A DNA stretch of 64,000 bases from positions 177,878 to 241,877 of the forward strand of contig JBBIWA010000002.1 in NCBI GenBank assembly GCA_037439425.1. The letters run 5' to 3'. The DNA is from JBBIWA01 sp037439425 (GTDB lineage Bacteria; Acidobacteriota; Blastocatellia; RBC074). Position 1 is the stretch's first letter, and each line of letters begins with the position of its first letter. The notes below the pieces were generated by a model that saw nothing but the letters and a program-made list of their open reading frames with translations, did not search any database and was not told where the DNA came from. This document shows positions 8,372 through 17,167 of this stretch, piece by piece. The position numbers and the translations under genes were made by a program.

Positions 8372-11332
8372 GTGCGTCAGGTTCAGCATATTGCTTGGGT
8401 TGCAGCCATCATCACCGTTTCAGCGGTGGTAGGGATGGTTGTGTCCTGGCGCGCACCTGGTTTGAGCCTCTATGCGCGTGATCAGTTGATGCGCGCGCGC
8501 GGGCCGCTCCCGGCTCCAGAGGAGATCATCATCATTGCGATCGATGAAGCTAGTCTAGCCCGCCTGGGCCGCTTTCCGTGGCCGCGTTCGCTGATGGCGC
8601 AGGCGCTAGACAAGCTCGCCACAGCGCGCCCGGCTGTGATCGCCCTCAATGTCCTCTACAGCGATCCGACCAGTGATGCAGACGATGAAGCGCTCGCTGC
8701 GGCCATGCGGCGCGCAGGCAATGTAGTAGTTGCTGCACAGTTGATTGATGCCAACACTGAGGCGCCGCGCGCCGTTTGGTTGCGTCCGCTGCCGGCCATT
8801 GAGCGCGCGGCCGCCGGCGTCGGGCACGTCAATGTCTTGACCGATCAAGACGGGGTAGCGCGCGCCTTGCTGCTGCGACAGGCGGATGATGAGGCCAGCG
8901 CGTTGTGGGCGCTGGCCCTTGAGGCGGTGCGCGTCGCCGATGGCGTGGGCCAGGCTGAAGTGCGTGAGCTGCCGAAAGCGGTGCGCGCCGGTGCGCGCGC
9001 GATTCCGATTGAGGCTGATCCGCACACCCTTGTGGTCGCGCCGCAACCGGGCTCATCGGCTGAAAGCTTGCGCGCGGCCCGGATGGTGATTGATTACCTT
9101 GGCCCGACCGGAGCCTTCGCGCAACAGACTCGCAGCTTCTCAGATGTTATTGACGATCGAGTGCCGCCAGAACAGTTGCGCGGCAAGTACGTACTTATTG
9201 GTGCCACTGCAGCAGGGCTAGGCGAGCGTCTGGCCTCTCCATTTATGCGCCACGAAGAGAGAGAGGGCAATCAACATGCCACGCTGATGCCAGGTGTGGA
9301 AGTGCTGGCCAATGCAGTGCACACCATTTTGCGCGCGCGCTTCTACTCCGAAACGCCCGAGTGGTTGGCCGCGTTATGCGCAGCAGTGGTAGCCGCCGCA
9401 GTGATGAGCGCGCTCTCGCTGGCGCAGGGCCGTTACGAACTGATCAAGCAGCTCGGCGTGCTAAGCGGCCTGAGCGCAATCGTTCTGTTCTCCAGCTACC
9501 TGGCCTTCACCCGCTGGTTGATCGTCCCACCGCTGGTTCCGGCGCTGGGTTCGCTGCTGACGGCTGCGCCACTGACGCTGCTGCGCCGTTCGCTGGCTAT
9601 GAGCGCAGACCTCGATGCGCGCATTGCTGAGCTTCAGCGCGCCAGCAGCAGGATGCCCCCAGCAGCGCATCTTGAATTGACAGCTGGCCCAGCTCCTGTT
9701 GCCTTGATTGCCCAACTGGCTGAAGCCAGCGCTGTAGCTATTCTGGCGCGCCTTGGCTCAGCAAAGGTGGAAGCGCACTACCGGCTCCTCGCCTGGCACG
9801 GCGCTCCGCTCGCGCTGGCGATGAAGAAGGAAGACCGCTACACGGTGGTAATGCCGCAACCACCGTGCGGCTCAGTGGCTGAAGCGCTTCAGCGAGACGA
9901 AGCCGCAGCAGATTACTTTCTCTCCAGCCCAGGTGAGCAAGAAGTATCCCATCAGCGCGCCCTGGCATTGCGACTTGGGGAAGATGAAAAGCCGATGGGC
10001 GCGCTCATTCTTGCCTGCTCAGCACACGCCTTGCCGGATCACGACCTGCTATCGTTGTGCAGAGAGATCGCCGCCAGCTATCTCACCCTCCTGAGCGATG
10101 AAGTGGGAGGACTGGAATCGGATCAGTTGCTGGGGCGCTACTTGCAGTGGCCGCGCGGTGTGGAATGGAAGGCGCAGGCGCTGGGGCGGTTGCAACGACG
10201 ACTGCTTGAGCGCGCCAGCTTTGTTGATCGCGCGCTGCGTTCTATCGAAGATGGTTTGATCGTGGCCGGAGTGGACGGCTCGATCTCCTTCGCCAATCCG
10301 CGCGCCGCCCAGATCTTCGGCCTCTCGGAGCAGGCCCTGATGGGCAGCAATCTGTTTGCGCGCATCCTGAATCTGCCAGCGGCGCAGCAGCGACTTGAAG
10401 AAGGCGAATCGCCAGCACGCCTCCTGCGCGACACACTGAAGCGATTGTTGCTCGAGCGCGCGCCGGTCGAGCGTGAACTCACTGTCAGTCCGAATCTCAG
10501 CAACGCAGCGACGCGTTATTACACGCTGCGGCTCGCTGCCGTGTGTGAAGGCGGCGATGGCGAGGGCGCAGTCATCGGAATCGTGGCCACGCTGTCGGAC
10601 ATTACCCGGCAACACGAGCTGCAGCAGATGAAGAATGATGTGATGGCGCTGGTCACCCACGAGCTGCGAACGCCGCTGACGGCGATTCAAGGGATGAGCG
10701 AAGTGCTCTCACAGTTTGAGCTGGATGCGGAGCGGCGACGCGAGATGCATCTGGCGATCAACGATGAAGCCAAGCGGCTGGCGCAGATGATTGACCAATA
10801 CCTTGACCTCACGCGGCTTGAATCAGGCGCGCGCCCGTTACGCCTGGCTCCGGTGCGGGTGGCAGCGCTGCTCGAACGGGCTCTGTTGATGCTGGAGCCG
10901 ATCGCGGCGCAGCGTGAGATTCGGATTTTGCGTCGCTTCGCTCCGAACCTGCCAGCAGTGCTGGCGGATGCTGATCTGCTGGCGCGAGCCGTGAACAATC
11001 TGGTGACCAATGCGATCAAATACAGTCCGGTTAGAACCGAGGTGATTTTGGAGGCGCGCCTCTCTGGTGAAGCCGGTGACGAGTTGAAGATCGAGGTAGC
11101 TGACCACGGCCATGGTATTCCGCCGGGTGATCTCGAACGCATCTTCGAGAAGTTCTACCGTGTACCGCGTGTCGAGGATGCGGATGTGCCAGGGACGGGC
11201 TTAGGTTTAGCTTTCGTGCGGGAGGTGGCGGAGATGCACGGCGGGCGTATCACTGTCGAAAGTGAGGTCGGCGTCGGTTCGGTCTTCACGCTGCATCTGC
11301 CATTGATGAGGCCGATGAGAGCTGAAGTGTGA
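8372..11332 (+). CDS. CHASE2-domain sensor histidine kinase
   Basis: 986 residues from GTG 8372 (weak ribosome-binding site). Order: one N-terminal helix (5-22); an extracytoplasmic CHASE2 domain (about 25-325; IIIIAIDEASLARLGRFPWPR); three membrane helices (about 330-410); a GAF-like linker (about 440-590); a PAS domain (about 625-760; SIEDGLIVAGVDGSISFANP); a HisKA domain with phospho-acceptor motif VTHELRTPLTAIQGM; and a HATPase_c domain with N box NLVTNAIKYSP, G1 VADHGHGIPP and G2 GTGLGLAFVREVAEMHGG. All catalytic boxes are present, so it should autophosphorylate and pass phosphate to the response regulator encoded 109 bp downstream. CHASE2 senses unknown periplasmic cues and often neighbours FecR-domain proteins, as here (12884-15010). 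Confidence 0.93.
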   Translation: MRQVQHIAWVAAIITVSAVVGMVVSWRAPGLSLYARDQLMRARGPLPAPEEIIIIAIDEASLARLGRFPWPRSLMAQALDKLATARPAVIALNVLYSDPTSDADDEALAAAMRRAGNVVVAAQLIDANTEAPRAVWLRPLPAIERAAAGVGHVNVLTDQDGVARALLLRQADDEASALWALALEAVRVADGVGQAEVRELPKAVRAGARAIPIEADPHTLVVAPQPGSSAESLRAARMVIDYLGPTGAFAQQTRSFSDVIDDRVPPEQLRGKYVLIGATAAGLGERLASPFMRHEEREGNQHATLMPGVEVLANAVHTILRARFYSETPEWLAALCAAVVAAAVMSALSLAQGRYELIKQLGVLSGLSAIVLFSSYLAFTRWLIVPPLVPALGSLLTAAPLTLLRRSLAMSADLDARIAELQRASSRMPPAAHLELTAGPAPVALIAQLAEASAVAILARLGSAKVEAHYRLLAWHGAPLALAMKKEDRYTVVMPQPPCGSVAEALQRDEAAADYFLSSPGEQEVSHQRALALRLGEDEKPMGALILACSAHALPDHDLLSLCREIAASYLTLLSDEVGGLESDQLLGRYLQWPRGVEWKAQALGRLQRRLLERASFVDRALRSIEDGLIVAGVDGSISFANPRAAQIFGLSEQALMGSNLFARILNLPAAQQRLEEGESPARLLRDTLKRLLLERAPVERELTVSPNLSNAATRYYTLRLAAVCEGGDGEGAVIGIVATLSDITRQHELQQMKNDVMALVTHELRTPLTAIQGMSEVLSQFELDAERRREMHLAINDEAKRLAQMIDQYLDLTRLESGARPLRLAPVRVAALLERALLMLEPIAAQREIRILRRFAPNLPAVLADADLLARAVNNLVTNAIKYSPVRTEVILEARLSGEAGDELKIEVADHGHGIPPGDLERIFEKFYRVPRVEDADVPGTGLGLAFVREVAEMHGGRITVESEVGVGSVFTLHLPLMRPMRAEV

Positions 11333-11440
11333 GCGCGCTCGCTGCTCTCTCCAGATGTGATACACTGAAGAGCCAGGTAGGGCGAAATGATCCACTGACT
11401 CACTGAGCAAGGGTCTGTTGACCGAAACCGGTGAATCGAG

Positions 11441-12853
11441 ATGTCTGCGCCACCCCACATTCTCGTGATTGATGATGAGCGTTCGATCCGGATGATGCTG
11501 GAGACCGGTTTGACGCTCAATGGCTTTCGGGTGAGTTGCGCGCGCACCGGGCGTGAAGGATTGAATCTGGCGCGCCAGCAAGCCTTCGACGCGGTGCTCA
11601 GCGACATTTACATGCCTGATGGTGACGGGCTGGAAGTGGTGCGCAGTTTGCGCGCGCTCGATCCGGAAATGCCGATCATTTTGATCACTGCGCAAGGTTC
11701 AGTAGAGCTGGCCGTGCGCGCAGTGGCAGAGGGGGCCACTGACTTCATTGCCAAGCCCTTCGAGATTGCGGCTATGGCCGCACTGCTTGAGCGCTGTCTT
11801 AAGGCCCGGCGCGAAGCAGCGGCGAGCTCTGAAGGTGAGGCTCTGGCCGAAGAGTTCTCACGCTCAGGCCTGGTAGGCCGCAGCCCGGCGATGGTGAAAG
11901 TTTATAAGCTGATTGCCCACGCTGCACGCACAGAGGCGACGGTGCTGCTGACAGGCGAATCGGGCACCGGCAAAGAGCTGGTAGCGCGCGCGATTCACGA
12001 TTTCAGTGCGCGCGCGTCGCGCCCTTTCATCGCGGTCAACTGCTCGGCTTTGACCGAGACGCTGCTGGAAGCCGAGTTATTCGGCCACACGAAAGGAGCC
12101 TTCACGGGCGCGATGGCTGAGCGCCCAGGGTTGTTTGAAGCAGCCGATGGCGGTACGCTCTTTCTGGATGAACTCGCCTTCACCAGCGCAGCGTTTCAAG
12201 CGAGCCTGTTGCGCGTGTTGCAATTGGGTGAGGTGCGGCGCGTCGGCTCGACCGAGACGCGGCGCGTCAATGTGCGCGTCATCGGTGCGAGCAATACTCC
12301 CTTGCACGAGCTAGCGCAAAAGGGCAGCTTTCGCCCAGACCTTTACTATCGGTTGAGCGTCTTGACTATTGAATTACCACCCTTGCGCGAGCGGGCGGGC
12401 GACCTTGAACTGCTGGCGCGCCATTTTCTACGTCGCGCCAGTGAGCAAGCAGCACTGCCTTTGCACCTGAGCCAGGAGGCGCTGGAAGCGCTGCGCGCTT
12501 ATTCCTTCCCGGGCAATGTGCGCGAATTGGAGAATGCGCTGCAGCGCGCAATAGCGCTTGCGGCGACGGGCTTGATCACGCTCGATTGCCTGCCGCCACA
12601 TATCGCCAGGGCGGGTAATACGGCAATTGGCTCGGAGAGTGCGGCTGATACGGAGCAGAGGCTGATAGCGGACCGGCCGACTATGGATGAGCTGCAGCGC
12701 CGGTATTTACAACTCATCCTCACCGAGGTGGGCGGCAATCGCCGCCGCGCAGCGGAGATTCTCGGTCTTAATCGCCGGACGATCCAGCGCCTGATTGTCA
12801 GGTATCGGCTCCGGGTGCCGGTGGAGGAAGAATCCCCCAATCACTATGAATGA
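11441..12853 (+). CDS. Sigma-54-dependent response regulator (NtrC family)
   Basis: 470 residues: receiver domain 1-120 with acidic pair DD at 11-12, phospho-acceptor Asp55 (LSDIYMPDG) and switch Lys in FIAKPF; AAA+ domain about 145-380 with Walker A GESGTGKE, the sigma-54 contact loop GAFTGA, Walker B GTLFLDEL and PGNVREL; and a Fis-type helix-turn-helix (RRRAAEILGLNRRTIQRL). All features needed to remodel sigma-54 RNA polymerase are intact. It follows the CHASE2 kinase, its probable partner, and is followed 30 bp later by the FecR protein. Targets are unknown. No -24/-12 site was recognised just upstream of 12884, so that gene is probably co-transcribed. Confidence 0.93.
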   Translation: MSAPPHILVIDDERSIRMMLETGLTLNGFRVSCARTGREGLNLARQQAFDAVLSDIYMPDGDGLEVVRSLRALDPEMPIILITAQGSVELAVRAVAEGATDFIAKPFEIAAMAALLERCLKARREAAASSEGEALAEEFSRSGLVGRSPAMVKVYKLIAHAARTEATVLLTGESGTGKELVARAIHDFSARASRPFIAVNCSALTETLLEAELFGHTKGAFTGAMAERPGLFEAADGGTLFLDELAFTSAAFQASLLRVLQLGEVRRVGSTETRRVNVRVIGASNTPLHELAQKGSFRPDLYYRLSVLTIELPPLRERAGDLELLARHFLRRASEQAALPLHLSQEALEALRAYSFPGNVRELENALQRAIALAATGLITLDCLPPHIARAGNTAIGSESAADTEQRLIADRPTMDELQRRYLQLILTEVGGNRRRAAEILGLNRRTIQRLIVRYRLRVPVEEESPNHYE

Positions 12854-12883
12854 CGAGTTTAACGAAAGGCCCTCAGAGATCAC

Positions 12884-15010
12884 TTGGAACTACACACTTT
12901 GATCATCAGGTGGACCCGATTTCACGCCTTCGCACAGCTCTGCTTGTTGGTGGCTGTAGTGCAGTTGCTGTCGGCGCAGCTCCAGGCCCAGGGCAGGCCG
13001 GTGGAAGCTCGTGTCACCAGCATCAGCGGCGGCGTGGCAAGTCTGCTCAATGCGCGCGGGGTCTTCACGTTGAAGCCACGTGATGCGCTGCTGCCGGGCG
13101 ATCAGATCGATACGCGCGGCGGCGGGCGCGTGGTGATCGAGTTGACCGATGGGAGCCTCATCATCGTGCAGCCTGGCTCGCGCGTCCAGCTCAAAGATTT
13201 CCGTTCGGCCAATTCTCTGCGCGAATTGTTTGAGATCACTCTCGGATGGGTGCGCGTCAAGATCCATCATTTCGGTGGTCGTCCGAACCCGTATCGCGTC
13301 AACAGCCCGACCGCTTCGATCGCTGTGCGCGGCACAGAATTCGACGTGAGAGTGGTCGCGAGCGAGACGCGTGTGATTGTCTATGAAGGCCTGGTGGAAG
13401 TCACTAATTTGACTGACCCGCAGCAACGGGCGCTGGTTGAGCCGGGACGCGGCGTGATCGTCAGACCCAATGAAGAGATTCGCTTCTTCATCCCAGGACC
13501 GGGCAGCGAGATCGGTGATCGTGGCGACCGCAGAGAGCCAGGCAACGGGCACGCCACTCACGGCCAGAATGGGGTCGCCAACACGGGCGACATCTTACGA
13601 ACTCTGGCCGGAGAATATGAGCGCTATATTGACCGCATCGTAGAGTCGGGAGAAAGGCCGCTGCTTGCGCGCTTTTTGGCTTTTCCCGAACCTCACCTTG
13701 ACAGCCTGGAAAATCCTGCCTATGCAACTTCATTCAGCTCGTTTGAAGGACGCTTGCTGCTGCTGCCCTCCTTCAGAAGCACGCGCGGCGTTGCCGCTAC
13801 CAGATCACTGCCGGAGATCAATCTGCCCGGATCGTTTGATTACGGCCTGCTTTACCAGACTTCGGTGTTTTTCCCGCTGCGAGAGAAGCGTCTCGTCATC
13901 GGCGGCAGTTTTGCCGGAACGCGAAGCAGCATTCAATCATTGGCGCAAGCTCAGGTGGACCTGACTCCGCCGCCTTCTCCGGTCAAGATCATGGGCCTGC
14001 GGACTACTGATACTTCGACCGACAACCGGTCCTACAGCGGTTCACTGATCGTGGCGCGCCGCTTTGGGAGCGCAGGCCGCACCAGTATCGGCCTAGGCTT
14101 AGATCATTTCAGTGGGCGCGGCTCCTTCTCCGGTCGGACTTCACTAACAAGCGGCTTGGGGCGAAACCTCGGCGGCGTGGGACTCGGTGGAGTAAATGCA
14201 CGGGAAGAACTCGAAGCGCGCTCAGAAGTGGAGCGGACACGCTTGCGCTTTGGTCTGACGCGCCAATTGACGGCGGGGCATAAGTTAGGGATTTTCTACT
14301 ATCGCGGGATCAGCTCAGCTTCTGACCGCGACCGCCAGCACACCTTCAATGGATTGCCGCTTGCGCTCGATGCGGTCAGCTACGGCAGCCGTCTGTCTGA
14401 AATCGGGATACGGTTGCGCGGGCATCTGGCGCGGCGTTGGTTCTATGGTTTGGAGGGCAGCTGGTTAGGAGTGAGCGTGAACGAAAGTATCCGGCGGGCA
14501 GTGATCGTTGAATCACACGAGCGCGAGCGCATTCAGCGTCTCGCCGCAGGTGGTGGTTTGGGATATATGCTTGGTCCACGCACCGTCCTTAGCCTGGATC
14601 TCGCGGGCGGTTTCTCGCGTCTTGGCGAGTCGCTTTACGAGGATGCGACCGGCCATCTGCTGGAAGAGGAGCGACAGCACACCAGATTTATTTCGGTTCA
14701 TACTGCCGTGCAAACAGATGTGGGGCGGCAGTTGTTTGCCAGCGTCTCGATGCTGGCGCTCAGGCAAACGCGCCTCATAGATGAGAAGCTCTATCCGGAT
14801 CGTTTCGGTCGCCGCCTGAATAGCCACGGCTTGTTTGTACCTGATGGCCGCACGCGCGCGAGTTTCACCGATTATGTTGCAGATCTTGGCCTCGGCTGGC
14901 GCCTCAGACCAGGTCTCATCTTCCAGTACATCTATTCCACCGACTTCGGGCGCACACCATCAGGTCACATCCTGCTGCTGCGTTACACCTTCAAGCGGGA
15001 CGACAAATAA
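12884..15010 (+). CDS. FecR-domain protein with probable outer-membrane beta-barrel C-terminus
   Basis: 708 residues from TTG 12884; the start is uncertain. A signal-like hydrophobic stretch (about 15-35) is followed by a FecR domain (about 40-190: GDQIDTRGGGRVVIELTDGS, NSPTASIAVRGTEFDVRV, VYEGLVEV). A linker follows, and then about 400 residues of alternating amphipathic strands with paired aromatic residues (for example IFYYRGISSASDRDR, GLGWRLRPGLIFQYIYSTDFGR) ending in RYTFKRDDK, which looks like a membrane beta-barrel. FecR domains transmit or scaffold signals in the periplasm. The position after the kinase and regulator suggests a sensor or output of that system. Barrel topology is my inference. 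Confidence 0.75.
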   Translation: MELHTLIIRWTRFHAFAQLCLLVAVVQLLSAQLQAQGRPVEARVTSISGGVASLLNARGVFTLKPRDALLPGDQIDTRGGGRVVIELTDGSLIIVQPGSRVQLKDFRSANSLRELFEITLGWVRVKIHHFGGRPNPYRVNSPTASIAVRGTEFDVRVVASETRVIVYEGLVEVTNLTDPQQRALVEPGRGVIVRPNEEIRFFIPGPGSEIGDRGDRREPGNGHATHGQNGVANTGDILRTLAGEYERYIDRIVESGERPLLARFLAFPEPHLDSLENPAYATSFSSFEGRLLLLPSFRSTRGVAATRSLPEINLPGSFDYGLLYQTSVFFPLREKRLVIGGSFAGTRSSIQSLAQAQVDLTPPPSPVKIMGLRTTDTSTDNRSYSGSLIVARRFGSAGRTSIGLGLDHFSGRGSFSGRTSLTSGLGRNLGGVGLGGVNAREELEARSEVERTRLRFGLTRQLTAGHKLGIFYYRGISSASDRDRQHTFNGLPLALDAVSYGSRLSEIGIRLRGHLARRWFYGLEGSWLGVSVNESIRRAVIVESHERERIQRLAAGGGLGYMLGPRTVLSLDLAGGFSRLGESLYEDATGHLLEEERQHTRFISVHTAVQTDVGRQLFASVSMLALRQTRLIDEKLYPDRFGRRLNSHGLFVPDGRTRASFTDYVADLGLGWRLRPGLIFQYIYSTDFGRTPSGHILLLRYTFKRDDK

Positions 15011-15011
15011 G

Positions 15012-15135
15012 CTCAGTAGTCAGTAGCCAGTAGTCAGTAGCCAGTAGAGGAGTAGTTTCTACTGAATGCTGACTACTGAAGCTTGCTGCTTTGGCTGCTC
15101 ATCTGGCTGCGTCCAGCGAGGAGCCAGATGAGCAG
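15012..15135. terminator. Short tandem CAGTAG repeats and a perfect terminator hairpin
   Basis: After the FecR stop, AGTCAGTAGCC-type units repeat in tandem (15014-15048) and can pair with CTACTGA...GACTACTGA at 15058-15079. Then CTGCTCATCTGGCT (15095-15108) pairs perfectly over 14 bp with AGCCAGATGAGCAG (15122-15135). The convergent hydrolase gene ends at 15155, so the second hairpin probably stops transcription both ways. Confidence 0.6.
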
Positions 15136-15154
15136 CAGAGAGGGGGCACACCTC

Positions 15155-16003
15155 TCAACTTGTTTGAACAAATTCGGTGATGCTCGCGACGATGCGCCGC
15201 GCGCCCTCGCCGAACAACATCGTGAGATGGTTGCCAGGGATTTCAAGGTAGCGGCAATTGGCCAGAGCCTGGCTGGTTGCTCTGGCCTGCTCTTCAGAGA
15301 GAAGTGGCGGAGTGCCCGGGGGACCGAAAGGATCGGTGGCGCGCAAAAGCAGAGCTGGCTGGCCGATTGCTGCCAGGTGGCGATCCCAGTCTTCTGCCCC
15401 CGCTTTGTCACTTGCCTCGGCGATGTTTTCTGGGCGCGATCTGGCCTGCACCGTCCCGTCTTCATTTATCTGCACATCAGCCCGGAAATAACTCTCGATT
15501 GTGGGGTCCCACCAATCCCGAAAGAAGGGCGCCTGCTTCATCGCCGCAAGATAAGCTTCCCAGGAGGGCATCACTTTCCCCAGGCGATCAAGCGAAGGTT
15601 GAATCAAAGCGCGAGTCCGGGGGTTGATCAACAGAGTTGCCGAGTCAATGATGACCAGTCGGGAAACGCGGTCGGGATAATGAGCAGCCAGGTAGATCGC
15701 CAGCAGCCCACCGAATGAGTGGCCGCAGATAACTGCCTGATTGATGCCCGCCGAATCCAGCAATCCGATCACATCCGCTGCGTGCTCAGCCATCGAATAA
15801 CCCGTCGCGGGTTTGTCACTCAACCCGCGCCCGCGCAGATCAAGCGCCAACACCCGGAAGCGCGGACTCAAACCTGCCTGAATCAGACCATCGAAACTGT
15901 GAGCATTAGCCGTCAGTCCCGGCAGCAAAATCAGAGGCGGCTCACCGCCAGTCATGTCGAGATAATGCAGCTGAATATGGTTGACTTGAACGAAACGATC
16001 CAT
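15155..16003 (-). CDS. Alpha/beta-hydrolase fold enzyme
   Basis: 282 residues with the canonical layout: oxyanion-hole segment LLPGLTANAHSFDGL (about 27-41), nucleophile elbow GHSFGG (Ser near residue 95), acidic residue after strand 7 (LLLRATDPFG) and catalytic His in IPGNHLTMLF. No signal peptide, so cytoplasmic. Substrate cannot be read; many such enzymes are esterases, epoxide hydrolases or C-C hydrolases. It lies 17 bp downstream of the acyl-CoA ligase relic on the same strand, so the two may once have formed an acyl-ester operon. That context is inference. Confidence 0.85.
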   Translation of the reverse strand: MDRFVQVNHIQLHYLDMTGGEPPLILLPGLTANAHSFDGLIQAGLSPRFRVLALDLRGRGLSDKPATGYSMAEHAADVIGLLDSAGINQAVICGHSFGGLLAIYLAAHYPDRVSRLVIIDSATLLINPRTRALIQPSLDRLGKVMPSWEAYLAAMKQAPFFRDWWDPTIESYFRADVQINEDGTVQARSRPENIAEASDKAGAEDWDRHLAAIGQPALLLRATDPFGPPGTPPLLSEEQARATSQALANCRYLEIPGNHLTMLFGEGARRIVASITEFVQTS

Positions 16004-16019
16004 AAGGTTACTCTGCCAC

Positions 16020-16273
16020 TCACTTGATGATCTCTAGCACAGCTGCCGGAGTCTCTCTCCACTCTTCGTCCGGCAGCCCAATCATTGAGCGCCGGATGCC
16101 TATGCAAGACGGCCTCGACTTCTGCCGGATAGATCTTTTCCCCAACCGAAATGATCACGGACGCGACCGGTGAGGTAATAATAGCTTTCTTTATCCTGTC
16201 GCGCCAGGTCGCCCGTGTAAAACTAACCCGCCATCAGCCCTGCGCTGCTGGACAGCGGTTGATATTTAGTCAC
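16020..16273 (-). pseudogene. Acyl-CoA synthetase (AMP-binding) C-terminal relic
   Basis: Three pieces of one protein can be read on the minus strand in two frames. The first is LMAG-stop-FYTGDLARQDKESYYYLTGRVRD (Trp to TAG at the stop). The second, after a frameshift, is MIISVGEKIYPAEVEAVLHR followed by HPALND. The third, after another shift, is IGLPDEEWRETPAAVLEIIK and a stop at 16020-16022. This is the classic C-terminus of long-chain acyl-CoA or AMP-forming ligases (YTGDLA, GRVKD, GENIYPAEVE, GLPDEEWGE). The catalytic N-terminal 400 residues are missing. One stop, two shifts and a truncation mean it is dead. It is 17 bp from the alpha/beta hydrolase. Confidence 0.85.
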
Positions 16274-16314
16274 TCGCTCTTGGAAAAGCGGCGGGTGAGA
16301 GGCAGAATGTAAGT

Positions 16315-16701
16315 GTGAGAGACACGCCTCTGAAATCACATCTCTATCTCTGTGCCGGCTTTGTGTGCGTTGGCCTGGGAGTACTCGGCATCCCATTGCC
16401 ACTGCTGCCGACGACGCCGTTTCTGCTATTGGCTGCCTTCTGTTTTGCGCGTAGCAGTCCGCGCTGGCATCGCTGGCTGGTAACGCATAGCGTTTTAGGT
16501 CCCTACATTGCAGCCTTTCGCGAGAAGCGCGGCCTCAGTGTCGAGCAGAAGTGGCGAATCGCCATCACCATCACAGCGGTGCTGTCAGTGACTGCCTGGC
16601 TGGCTCCCTTGTGGTTGGGAAAAGCTCTTGCCGGAGTAATCTGGCTTGGCAGCTTGGCTTTTCTCTATTTCACTCCGACGGCCAGAAAACTGCCCGAGTA
16701 G
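16315..16701 (+). CDS. DUF454 (YbaN-like) inner-membrane protein
   Basis: 128 residues from GTG 16315. The sequence LGIPLPLLPTTPFLLLAAFCFARSSP followed by two membrane helices and a basic cytoplasmic tail matches the YbaN/DUF454 family (typically 115-140 residues). Family function is unknown; in Escherichia coli ybaN adjoins priC. Here it sits alone between two relic genes, and its start overlaps nothing. Three helices are predicted: about 10-45, 75-95 and 97-115. Confidence 0.8.
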   Translation: MRDTPLKSHLYLCAGFVCVGLGVLGIPLPLLPTTPFLLLAAFCFARSSPRWHRWLVTHSVLGPYIAAFREKRGLSVEQKWRIAITITAVLSVTAWLAPLWLGKALAGVIWLGSLAFLYFTPTARKLPE

Positions 16702-16779
16702 ACCAACAGAGGTATGCCGGCACCGCACTGGCTTCACTGCGACCGCGAAAATATCCGGCCATTACCTGCTCCTGCGCCC

Positions 16780-17140
16780 AACCTGGCAGCAACCGCTCAC
16801 ACCGCGCGTGACTTTGCTTTAGCGTCACGTTGGCCAAGATGAGCGGACTGTCAGCGTTAAATGGCTTGGTCAGGAAATTCTCCGCACCATTTTTGAGCGC
16901 GCGAATGGCTGACTCAATCCTACCATAGGCGGTAGGGATGATCGCCGCTACCTCATTGGTTTTCTTATTGACGAAGAGGCGAGGGCATTTCTGCTGAGAT
17001 ACGGCCTCGAAGACCTCACGGATGCGCCAGATCAAGTGCGTAGTCAGGAACTACCTGGTATTTCCTAGCGCCGAGCTCAGACTTTCTGGGCGTTTGGTTG
17101 CGAGGACAACTGTCGTCATCAAGCACAAAATGCCCCGAAG
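16780..17140 (-). pseudogene. Decayed response-regulator receiver domain
   Basis: On the minus strand, VLDDDSCPRN and KYQVVPDYALDLAH (upstream of 17040, one frame) and, in another frame, IIPTAYGRIESAIRALKNGA then ENFLTKPFNADSPLI resemble the start and end of a receiver domain of a sigma-54-type regulator (DDDS, TAYG-ESA--A-K-GA--FLTKPF). The phospho-acceptor region between them is not recognisable, and the frames differ. I read this as a relic rather than a gene. It fills the interval 16701-17168 before the DUF255 gene. Confidence 0.5.
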
Positions 17141-17167
17141 CTTCCTCAACTTCGAATTTATGATCCC

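Noticed and set aside
15012..15079. CAGTAG-type tandem repeats as a CRISPR or attachment site
   Set aside because: Units are about 14 bp, contiguous and without spacers; more likely slippage repeats.
15083..15718. 211-codon plus-strand open frame opposite the hydrolase
   Set aside because: The minus strand encodes the complete hydrolase with its catalytic motifs; the plus frame is a shadow.
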